A stretch of 6,109 bases of DNA from an uncultured Clostridia bacterium. GTDB lineage: Bacteria > Bacillota > Clostridia > Oscillospirales > Oscillospiraceae. Positions 1 through 5,798 of this stretch are shown one piece after another (the stretch's first letter is position 1; every line of letters starts with the position of its first letter). The stretch lies in contig CALJDB010000039.1 in assembly GCA_938023775.1 (NCBI GenBank), positions 1-6,109 on the forward strand, written 5' to 3'. Position numbers and translations under genes: made by a program. Below the pieces are notes generated by a model that saw only the letters and a list, made by a program, of their open reading frames with translations, was not told the DNA's origin and made no database searches.

Positions 1-966
1 ACGAGCTTGAACGCCCGGCTTTTCAACATTATCATCGAGGCGATGGCGATTGGTCTCGTCATCTCCGTGCTGCTGAGTCTGCTGCTCGCCAAGACGATGG
101 TCACGCCCATTCAGGAGCTGACCCACGCCGCCGAGAAGGTCGCCGCGGGCGATTTTTCCGAGACGGTGGAAAACCCCGCGAAGGACGAGATCGGTACGCT
201 GACGCGCACCTTCAACGACATGGCGGGCCAGCTTGAGAGCAACATCGAGGACCTCAAAAACGCCGAGCAGACGCGGCGCGAGTTTGTCGCGAACGTGTCC
301 CACGAGCTGCGCACACCGGTGACGAGCATCCGCAGCTACGCCGAGACGCTCGCCGACGCCGGCGGCGGCATGGACCCGGAGATGGAGAAGCATTTTCTGG
401 ACGTCATCGTCGGCGAGAGCGACCGCATGACGAAAATCGTGCAGGACCTGCTGATGCTGAGCAAGTTCGACGCGGGCTCCATCGCCTTCGATTTTGAGGA
501 GTTCTCGTTTGAAAAGTCCGTGACAGACGTGTATAACGCCCAGCTTCTGGAGGCACAGAGCCGCGGGCACAACTTTACGCTGGAATTCAAGGGCGCGATC
601 CCGCCGATCCGCGGCGACCGGCTGCGCATCGAGCAGGTGCTGACAAATCTCGTCAGCAACGCCATCAAATATACGCCGGACGGCGGGCGCATCCGCATGA
701 CTGCGGGGCTCTCGGGCGACCGGGTCTGGTGCTCCGTGCGCGACAACGGCGTCGGCATCCCGAAGGAGGATGTCGGGCATGTGTTCGAGCGCTTTTACCG
801 CGTGGACAAGGCGCGCTCGCGCGAGTCCGGCGGCACGGGGCTCGGCCTCTCCATCGCCTACGAGATCGTCGAGCGCCATCAGGGGACGATCACCGTCGAG
901 AGCCAGAAGGGCAGGGGCACGACCTTTACCGTGACGCTGCCGGTGGGAGGACCGGAGAATGAGTGA
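1..966 (+). CDS. walK: WalK-like sensor histidine kinase, 5'-truncated by window edge
   Basis: This is a membrane histidine kinase that should autophosphorylate on His and pass the phosphate to a WalR-type OmpR-family regulator controlling cell-wall hydrolases. The frame is open to base 1, so the TTG at 7 is not taken as the start and the N-terminal sensor part is missing. In order the fragment shows one hydrophobic helix (about bases 28-96), a HAMP domain (about 88-250), the H box FVANVSHELRTP with the phosphorylated His at 301-303, an N box (646-678), a G1 box DNGVGIP (742-762), an F box FERFYRVDKARSR, and a G2 box GGTGLGLSI (829-855). The H box, F box and following helix resemble Bacillus WalK closely. 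HAMP runs almost directly into the H box, with no room for the cytoplasmic PAS domain of Bacillus WalK. The stop overlaps the next start by 8 bp. The downstream YycH/YycI-like genes support WalK; a PhoR/ResE-like kinase is the alternative. Confidence 0.85.
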   Translation, partial: TSLNARLFNIIIEAMAIGLVISVLLSLLLAKTMVTPIQELTHAAEKVAAGDFSETVENPAKDEIGTLTRTFNDMAGQLESNIEDLKNAEQTRREFVANVSHELRTPVTSIRSYAETLADAGGGMDPEMEKHFLDVIVGESDRMTKIVQDLLMLSKFDAGSIAFDFEEFSFEKSVTDVYNAQLLEAQSRGHNFTLEFKGAIPPIRGDRLRIEQVLTNLVSNAIKYTPDGGRIRMTAGLSGDRVWCSVRDNGVGIPKEDVGHVFERFYRVDKARSRESGGTGLGLSIAYEIVERHQGTITVESQKGRGTTFTVTLPVGGPENE

Positions 967-2236
967 CAAGCATCGCCGCCGGGAGCTTGCCGGCGCCGTC
1001 GGGCGCAAGATCATCATCGCGCTGCTGCTCGTCTCCGCGGCGCTGCTGCTGGCGCGGACGGGCTACTATACGGGGCTGAAGGACCTCATCCGCGGAGACG
1101 CCGCCGCGGCGGAGACGGAGAGCGGCGCGGGCGCGGAAACGCCGGCGGTGCTCTATTCCGCCGTGCGCCCACGCACCGTCGCCGTGCGCCAGTCGGACGG
1201 AACGCTCCTTGCCAGCGCTTACGACGCGGAGACGACGGCGCGCGCCTTCCAGCGCTTTTCCGCCCTGCTGGGCGAGGCGCTCGGCTCCGCGGGAACGCCG
1301 CTCAGCCTGCGGCGGACGGAGTTTCAGGAGGGGCTTTCCGGCAGCTGCGTGCTCTTTGAGATGGGCAGCGCCCTGCCGCTCGGCGTGCTCTCCGGGCTGC
1401 TGGGCACGCGCATGAGCTCCGCCGCGCAGAGCGAGCGCGCCGAGCGAATTTACCTCGCCCTGCGCGACGACCGTGTCGTGCTCGCGTTCCGCACCGACAC
1501 GGGCGCTTATTACCGCTGCGACACCGCCGCGCAGGCGGAGGCGCTGCGCAGCCGCATCGCGGATTTCCGCGCAGCCAAGGCAGTTTTCGCCGGGGACAGC
1601 ACGCTTTACGCGCGTTTGGAGCCGAGCACCGTGATCTTAAGCGAAATGCCGGAGATCGCGTCGATCTCCCTCGAGACCGCGGACGCGGACGCCGAGGCGG
1701 TGCTCGCGGCGCTGGGGATGAACCCTTATGTCGCGGCGAGCTATCCGGAGAGCGACGGCACGCTCGTGTTCATCGAGGGCGAGAAGACCCTCCGCTGGGA
1801 CGCGGCGGGCGTCGTCACCTTCCGCTCCGGGGAACGGAATGAGCGCGTGGCGGAGGACCTCGCCGGCGCGGTGCAGTACGCCTGCCGCCTCGCCGCGGCG
1901 ACCGTGGGTCAGACCTGCGGCGACGCCGTGCTGCGCGTCACGGGCGCGGCGTATGACGAAGGGCGCGACCGGTTCACGGTCACGCTGGAGCTGAATGTAA
2001 ACGGGCTGGACGTCCGCCTCGCCGCTGGCGCGGCGGCGGAGGTCGAGCTGACCGGCGGCTGCCTCACGCGCGCGCAGCTTACGCTCCGGCGCTGCACGGC
2101 GGGGGAGAACACGGAGCTGGTGCTCCCAATGCTTCAGGCGGCAGCCATCGCCGCCGCGGAGGGGAACGCCGCGCCGGTGCTGGTCTATCGCGAAAGCGGG
2201 GAAGGCGCGGGCTGCGGCTGGGTGCAGGAAGGATGA
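959..2236 (+). CDS. yycH: YycH-like membrane regulator of the WalK kinase
   Basis: This 425-residue protein is probably the partner of the WalK-like kinase. In Bacillus, YycH and YycI are membrane-anchored proteins that bind WalK through their transmembrane helices and modulate its activity. The sequence has a basic cytoplasmic start (KHRRREL), one hydrophobic helix at about residues 17-35, an Ala/Glu/Gly-rich linker to about residue 62, then a long domain that should lie outside the membrane. No catalytic motif is visible. Its length is close to the roughly 455 residues of Bacillus YycH. The assignment rests on position, topology and size more than on sequence identity, which I cannot recognise strongly. 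A GGGAGG ribosome site at 945-950 lies 8 bases before the ATG and fixes the start. It overlaps the kinase gene by 8 bp and the next gene by 4 bp (ATGA), so the three are very likely co-transcribed and translationally coupled. Confidence 0.65.
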   Translation: MSDKHRRRELAGAVGRKIIIALLLVSAALLLARTGYYTGLKDLIRGDAAAAETESGAGAETPAVLYSAVRPRTVAVRQSDGTLLASAYDAETTARAFQRFSALLGEALGSAGTPLSLRRTEFQEGLSGSCVLFEMGSALPLGVLSGLLGTRMSSAAQSERAERIYLALRDDRVVLAFRTDTGAYYRCDTAAQAEALRSRIADFRAAKAVFAGDSTLYARLEPSTVILSEMPEIASISLETADADAEAVLAALGMNPYVAASYPESDGTLVFIEGEKTLRWDAAGVVTFRSGERNERVAEDLAGAVQYACRLAAATVGQTCGDAVLRVTGAAYDEGRDRFTVTLELNVNGLDVRLAAGAAAEVELTGGCLTRAQLTLRRCTAGENTELVLPMLQAAAIAAAEGNAAPVLVYRESGEGAGCGWVQEG

Positions 2237-3054
2237 ACAGTAAAAAGCTCGAACGGATCATTATTCTGATATTGCTGCTGCTGAACGTCTCGCTGCTGCT
2301 CGTGGTGCTGACGGACGGCGCGCAGGAGCGCCGCAGCGACCGCGACACCGCCGATTCCATCGCCGCGCTGCTGCGCGAAAACGGCATCGAGGTCAGCCCC
2401 GGAGCCAATTTGCTGCAAAGCGCGCCGCGGGAGTGCTCCGTCGTGCGCGATTTAGACGCCGAGCGCGAGCGCATGCGCGCGCTGCTCGGCGCGGTCAGCG
2501 CCGAGGATCAGGGCGGCAGCATCTATTACTACCGCGCCGCGGACGGACAGGCGGTCATGCGCGGCACGGGCGAGTTTGATATGCTCTTCACGGCGGGAGC
2601 CGTCCGCGCCCGCGGCGACACGAAAAAGGCGGCGCAGCGCCTGTTTGCCCGCGCGGACATCGCGCTCGACGAGGCGAGCATGCGCCTTTCCGACGACGGC
2701 GAAACGCTGCTCGCCTGCTGCGCGTGGAACGGCTACGCCGTCTGGAACGCCGCGCTGGAGATCAGCTTCAGCGGCGAGAGCTTTTACACCGTGTTCGGCA
2801 CGCTGGTCTTCGACCGCGAGACCGCCGAGGGCGAGGCGGGCATGGACTCCCTCTCCGCGCTCCTGCGCTTTTTAGAGCTCGTCGGCAGCGAGGGAATTAT
2901 ATGCTCCCGGCTCGAAAGCCTGACGCCGGGCTATCTTATGCACGTCAGCGTCTCCGGCGAGAGCACGCTCACCCCCGTCTGGCGCATCGCAACGGACACC
3001 GGCGAGCACTATCTGAACGCCCGCACGGGCCAGACGGAGACCCTCGGCGCATAG
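2233..3054 (+). CDS. yycI: YycI-like membrane regulator of the WalK kinase
   Basis: This 273-residue protein matches the size of Bacillus YycI (about 280) and its position after a YycH-like gene. It has a short basic N-terminus (NSKKLER), a single hydrophobic helix at about residues 9-27, and a domain predicted outside the membrane. The C-terminal stretch PVWRIATDTGEHYLNARTG (residues 248-266) looks like the closing beta-strand segment seen in YycI proteins and in PepSY/YpmB-like folds, where a PVWRI-like strand is followed by a Y-x-N-A-x-T-G turn. In Bacillus, YycI forms a complex with YycH and WalK in the membrane; the same role is inferred here. The start ATG overlaps the yycH stop as ATGA. 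The only purine-rich site, AGGAAGG (2226-2232), directly abuts the ATG, closer than usual, which suggests translation by coupling to the upstream gene. No intrinsic terminator follows. Confidence 0.7.
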   Translation: MNSKKLERIIILILLLLNVSLLLVVLTDGAQERRSDRDTADSIAALLRENGIEVSPGANLLQSAPRECSVVRDLDAERERMRALLGAVSAEDQGGSIYYYRAADGQAVMRGTGEFDMLFTAGAVRARGDTKKAAQRLFARADIALDEASMRLSDDGETLLACCAWNGYAVWNAALEISFSGESFYTVFGTLVFDRETAEGEAGMDSLSALLRFLELVGSEGIICSRLESLTPGYLMHVSVSGESTLTPVWRIATDTGEHYLNARTGQTETLGA

Positions 3055-3099
3055 TTTGCCGTGCAAAACACCCGAAACCGCCCATGTTGGGATAAAACC

Positions 3100-3128
3100 T
3101 TGCAATTTGTATGAAGATATGCTAAAAT
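3100..3128 (+). promoter_or_regulatory. Sigma-A-type promoter driving murA
   Basis: A -35 hexamer TTGCAA (3100-3105) and a -10 hexamer TAAAAT (3123-3128) are separated by exactly 17 bases, with a TG extension (3120-3121) one base ahead of the -10 box. This is close to the housekeeping sigma-A consensus and lies in an AT-rich island between GC-rich genes. The expected transcription start is about 3134-3136, giving a leader of roughly 80 bases before the murA start. It would let murA, walJ, rlmH and the last gene be transcribed independently of the kinase operon. Read-through from upstream remains possible because no convincing terminator follows yycI. Confidence 0.75.
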
Positions 3129-3140
3129 GCCTAAGATATG
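3114..3140 (+). repeat. 8-bp direct repeat AAGATATG bracketing the murA -10 box
   Basis: AAGATATG occurs at 3114-3121 and again at 3133-3140, 19 bases start to start. The -10 hexamer TAAAAT lies between the copies, and the second copy spans the predicted transcription start. Two same-face copies about two helical turns apart could be a binding site for a dimeric regulator. The stretch is AT-rich, so coincidence is possible. Neither copy fits the known WalR site TGTWAH-N5-TGTWAH. Confidence 0.4.
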
Positions 3141-3145
3141 GTATC

Positions 3146-3161
3146 GGGCGCGCGTTCGCCC
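3146..3161 (+). promoter_or_regulatory. GC hairpin in the murA leader
   Basis: GGGCG (3146-3150) can pair with CGCCC (3157-3161) around a six-base CGCGTT loop, about ten bases after the predicted transcription start. It may stabilise the 5' end of the murA message or act as a weak attenuator. The bases after it, CATTGCTTTTC, form only a broken T run, so it is not called a terminator. Confidence 0.35.
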
Positions 3162-3202
3162 CATTGCTTTTCGGAAAAAGAGAGCCGTAACTATTCCGTT
3201 TT

Positions 3203-3208
3203 GGGAGG
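3203..3208 (+). promoter_or_regulatory. Ribosome binding site that fixes the TTG start of murA
   Basis: GGGAGG at 3203-3208 lies 9 bases before the TTG at 3218. No ATG or GTG in the same frame gives a family-typical N-terminus, and translation from this TTG yields (M)DKYIIRGGRQLHGEVEISGAK, which aligns with the start of MurA proteins. Confidence 0.85.
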
Positions 3209-3217
3209 CTTTTCATT

Positions 3218-4516
3218 TTGGATAAATACATCATTCGTGGCGGCAGACAGCTGCATGGCGAGGTGGAAATCTCCGGCGCGAAAAACGCCGCGGTTGCCAT
3301 CATCCCGGCAGCGCTCATGGTGAGCGGCGTGTGCCGGATCGAGAATCTGCCCCGGATCAGCGACACGGACAAGCAGCTGCAGATCCTCGAGCTTATGGGC
3401 GCAAAGGTGCGTCTCGTGAACCGCGACACCGTGGATGTGGACTGCACGAACGTGCGCCTCAGCGACAAAATTTTCGCCCTCACGCGCCAGATCCGCGCCT
3501 CGTATTATCTCATCGGCGCAATGCTCGGCCGCTTCGGCGAGGCGGTCACGACCATGCCCGGCGGCTGCAACTTCGGCGTGCGCCCCATCGACCAGCACAT
3601 CAAGGGCATGAAAGCCCTCGGTGCGGAGATGGAGATCGCCAAGGGGCTCATCCGCGCCAAGGCGCGGGACGGCAGACTCCGCGGCAGCCGCATTTATCTC
3701 GACCGCGTCTCCGTCGGCGCGACGATCAACGTCATGCTCGCCGCAACGATGGCGAAGGGGCTGACCGTCATCGAAAACGCCGCGCGCGAGCCGCATATCG
3801 TCGACCTTGCGAACTTTTTGAACTCCATGGGCGCGGACGTCCGCGGTGCGGGCACAGACGTCATCAAAATCCGCGGCGTGGACTCGCTCCACGGCGGGAG
3901 CTACAGCCTCATCCCCGACCAGATCGAGGCGGGAACCTACATGGCAGCCGTTGCCGCCACGGGCGGCGAGGTGACGCTGCTCGGCGTTATCCCGCGGCAC
4001 CTTGAGTGCATCTCCGCGAAGCTGCGCGAGATCGGCGTCGAGGTCGAAAACGGAGACGATACCGTCACCGTCCGCCGCAGCGGAAAGCTGCACCGCACGA
4101 ATGTGAAGACCCTGCCTTATCCCGGCTTCCCGACCGACATGCAGCCCCAGATGAGCACCGTGCTCTGTCTGGCGGACGGCACCAGCGTCGTGACCGAGGA
4201 CGTCTGGGATAACCGCTATAAATACGTCAACGAGCTGCGCAAGATGGGTGCGGAGATTCAGGTGGACGGCAAGACCGCCATCATCGAGGGCGTCCCGCGG
4301 CTCACGGGCGCGCCCGTCGCCGCCTGCGACCTGCGCGCAGGCGCGGCGATGGTCATCGCCGGACTCTGCGCCGAGGGCACCACAACCGTGGAGGACGTGG
4401 TGTATATCGAGCGCGGCTATCAGGACATCGTCGGCAAGCTGCGCCGCCTCGGCGCGGATATCCGCGCCGTCTCCGAGCCGGACGAGCCCGACGAGCGAGG
4501 CGCCGCTGCCGGATGA
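3218..4516 (+). CDS. murA: UDP-N-acetylglucosamine 1-carboxyvinyltransferase (MurA, MurZ/MurAB type)
   Basis: MurA is cytoplasmic. It transfers enolpyruvate from phosphoenolpyruvate to UDP-N-acetylglucosamine, the first committed step of peptidoglycan synthesis. At 432 residues it is full length. Visible landmarks are Lys22-Asn23 in SGAKNA, the catalytic-loop Cys117 in PGGCNFG (Cys115 of the E. coli enzyme, the fosfomycin target), Asp307 in YPGFPTDMQ (Asp305) and Arg399 in IERGYQD (Arg397). Segments such as RASYYLIGAMLGRF, VSVGATINVMLAA and the IPRHLE region followed by SAKLREIGVE resemble Bacillus MurAB (MurZ) more than MurAA, so it is probably the second Firmicutes paralogue type; whether another MurA exists elsewhere is not visible. 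Cysteine at the active site predicts fosfomycin sensitivity at the target. It starts at TTG behind a good ribosome site and its own promoter, and its stop overlaps walJ by 4 bp. The tail after residue 415 is acidic and variable. Confidence 0.97.
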   Translation: MDKYIIRGGRQLHGEVEISGAKNAAVAIIPAALMVSGVCRIENLPRISDTDKQLQILELMGAKVRLVNRDTVDVDCTNVRLSDKIFALTRQIRASYYLIGAMLGRFGEAVTTMPGGCNFGVRPIDQHIKGMKALGAEMEIAKGLIRAKARDGRLRGSRIYLDRVSVGATINVMLAATMAKGLTVIENAAREPHIVDLANFLNSMGADVRGAGTDVIKIRGVDSLHGGSYSLIPDQIEAGTYMAAVAATGGEVTLLGVIPRHLECISAKLREIGVEVENGDDTVTVRRSGKLHRTNVKTLPYPGFPTDMQPQMSTVLCLADGTSVVTEDVWDNRYKYVNELRKMGAEIQVDGKTAIIEGVPRLTGAPVAACDLRAGAAMVIAGLCAEGTTTVEDVVYIERGYQDIVGKLRRLGADIRAVSEPDEPDERGAAAG

Positions 4517-5301
4517 TGCGCCTGACCACCTTTGCGAGTGGCAGCAGCGGAAACTGCGCCCTGCTCGAATGCGGAGAGACCCGTCTTCTGCTGGACGCCG
4601 GAATTTCCTTCCGCCGCATCCGGGACGCGCTCGCCGTCTCCGGGCTGACGATAGCCGACCTTTCCGCCGTACTCGTTACCCATGAACATTCCGATCACAT
4701 CAGCGGGATCGCCACCATGCTCCGCCACAGCGGCGTTCCCTTTTTCGCCCCCCGGACCGTGCTGCGCCGTCTGTGCGCCGCCAGCGCGGGGGTCGAAGCG
4801 CGTATGCACCCCGTCGCGCCCGGCAAGAGCTTCAACGTCGGCGAGGTGCGCGTCACGCCCTTCGCCACGCCCCACGACACCGCCGAGAGCGTCGGCTGGC
4901 GCGTCGAGGGCGACGGCGTTTTCGGTCTCGCGACCGATTTAGGCTGCGTCACGGACGAGATTTTCGCCGGACTCGCCGGGGCGGACGCCGTGCTCATCGA
5001 GGCAAACCACGACGTTGACATGCTCCGCGCCGGTCCTTACCCTGCGGCGCTGAAGCGGCGCATTCTGTCCGACCATGGTCACCTTTCCAACGAGCGCTGC
5101 GGCGAGCTCGCCGCCTATCTTTCCGACCGCGGGACGCAGTATATCGTGCTGGGCCATCTCAGCCGCGAGAACAACACGCCGGACCGCGCTTACCGCGCCG
5201 TGGCGGACGCCCTTGCGGGGCGGGACGCCCGACTTTACACCGCGCCGGCGGACGGGCGCTTCACGGTCGAATTCGGGAGGGCGGAAGCGTGCTCACGGTA
5301 A
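4513..5301 (+). CDS. walJ: Metallo-beta-lactamase-fold hydrolase WalJ/YycJ
   Basis: This 262-residue cytoplasmic protein is a two-metal hydrolase of the metallo-beta-lactamase fold. Metal ligands are visible as THEHSDH (His57, His59, Asp61, His62), His121 in TPHD, Asp142 in ATDLG, and His215 in LGHLSRENN; the N-terminal FASGSSGN and the SDHGHLSNE segment are typical of the YycJ/WalJ (VicX) subfamily. In Bacillus YycJ has been linked to coordinating division with replication and to double-stranded DNA 5'-3' exonuclease activity; the substrate here is inferred from family only. No signal peptide is present. Two consecutive ATG codons (4513 and 4516) can serve as start; the first gives a 4-bp overlap with murA. 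Only a weak GAGG (4497-4500) precedes it, so translation is probably coupled to murA. The 3' end overlaps rlmH by 13 bp. Confidence 0.93.
   Translation: MMRLTTFASGSSGNCALLECGETRLLLDAGISFRRIRDALAVSGLTIADLSAVLVTHEHSDHISGIATMLRHSGVPFFAPRTVLRRLCAASAGVEARMHPVAPGKSFNVGEVRVTPFATPHDTAESVGWRVEGDGVFGLATDLGCVTDEIFAGLAGADAVLIEANHDVDMLRAGPYPAALKRRILSDHGHLSNERCGELAAYLSDRGTQYIVLGHLSRENNTPDRAYRAVADALAGRDARLYTAPADGRFTVEFGRAEACSR
5275..5280 (+). promoter_or_regulatory. Ribosome binding site that fixes the GTG start of rlmH
   Basis: GGGAGG inside the 3' end of walJ lies 8 bases before the GTG at 5289. This start gives a 160-residue product with the family N-terminus (VKLVCVGKLKEKF), so the 13-bp overlap with walJ is accepted as real. 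Confidence 0.85.
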
Positions 5302-5771
5302 AGCTCGTCTGCGTCGGAAAGCTGAAGGAAAAATTTTTCGCGGAGGCGTTCGAGGAATACCGCAAGCGCCTCGGCGCGTTCTGCCGCTTCGAGTGCGCGG
5401 AGCTTGCCGAGCAGCGCCTCGGAGACGCCCCCGGCGCGCGGGAGATCGCCGCGGCGCTCGAGCGCGAGGCGGCGGACATCGAGAAAGCCATCCCCTCCGG
5501 TGCGGCGGTCGTCGCCATGTGCGTGGAGGGCAAGAGCATGAGCAGCGAGGAGCTCGCCGCCCGGCTCGACCGCTGGCAGAGCGCCGGGCGCAGCCGCGTC
5601 TGCTTTGTCGTCGGCAGCTCGTTCGGGCTCAGCGAGCGCGTCAAGGCGCGCGCCGATCTGCGGCTGAGCGTCTCGCGCATGACATTCCCGCATCACCTTT
5701 TCCGGGTGATGCTTGCCGAGCAGATTTACCGCGCGCTCTCCATTTCGGCGGGAACGCGCTATCATAAATGA
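5289..5771 (+). CDS. rlmH: 23S rRNA (pseudouridine-1915-N3)-methyltransferase RlmH
   Basis: RlmH is a SPOUT-class (alpha/beta knot) methyltransferase. It uses S-adenosylmethionine to methylate N3 of pseudouridine 1915 (E. coli numbering) in helix 69 of 23S rRNA on assembled 70S ribosomes. The 160-residue length matches the family (about 155-160). Recognisable parts are VGKLKEKF near the start, VEGKSMSSEELA in the middle, FVVGSSFGLSERV (the cofactor loop, Gly109 onward), and the C-terminal MTFPHHLFRVMLAEQIYRA (residues 137-155) ending in YHK. The cofactor loop reads G-S-S-F-G where the relatives I recall have G-G-S/P-x-G, a small variation. It begins at GTG behind a strong ribosome site and overlaps walJ. 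In Bacilli rlmH also lies downstream of the wal genes, so the linkage is conserved, but no htrA/yycK protease gene intervenes here. Confidence 0.96.
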   Translation: MLTVKLVCVGKLKEKFFAEAFEEYRKRLGAFCRFECAELAEQRLGDAPGAREIAAALEREAADIEKAIPSGAAVVAMCVEGKSMSSEELAARLDRWQSAGRSRVCFVVGSSFGLSERVKARADLRLSVSRMTFPHHLFRVMLAEQIYRALSISAGTRYHK

Positions 5772-5798
5772 GATCGAGAGAGGATAGAGTTTAAAAGT

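Noticed and set aside
7..9. TTG at base 7 as the start of the histidine kinase
   Set aside because: The frame stays open to base 1, no ribosome site can be assessed, and a kinase of this family needs an upstream membrane helix and sensor region.
3055..3067. Inverted repeat TTTGC-CGT-GCAAA just after yycI as a terminator
   Set aside because: Five mostly A/T pairs and no T tract after it; too weak to end transcription.
3081..3091. CCCA-TGT-TGGG hairpin upstream of the murA -35 box
   Set aside because: Only four pairs and no T tract; likely chance, with no evidence for an operator.
3085..3130. Possible WalR binding site near the murA promoter
   Set aside because: I looked for TGTWAH-N5-TGTWAH; the TGTATG at 3108-3113 breaks the consensus and has no second half at the right spacing.
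3191..4093. Long open frame of 300 codons on the minus strand opposite murA
   Set aside because: It is a high-GC shadow of murA: the opposite frame is a convincing full-length enzyme, and the minus-strand product is His/Ala/Asp-rich with no recognisable domain.
5075..5767. Plus-strand open frame of 230 codons overlapping walJ and rlmH
   Set aside because: It is out of frame with two family-identified proteins and its product is Arg/Ala/Pro-rich with no domain.
5772..5798. Separate promoter or terminator between rlmH and the last gene
   Set aside because: The 27-base gap has no hairpin; the TTTAAAAG stretch has no matching -35 at proper spacing that I can defend.
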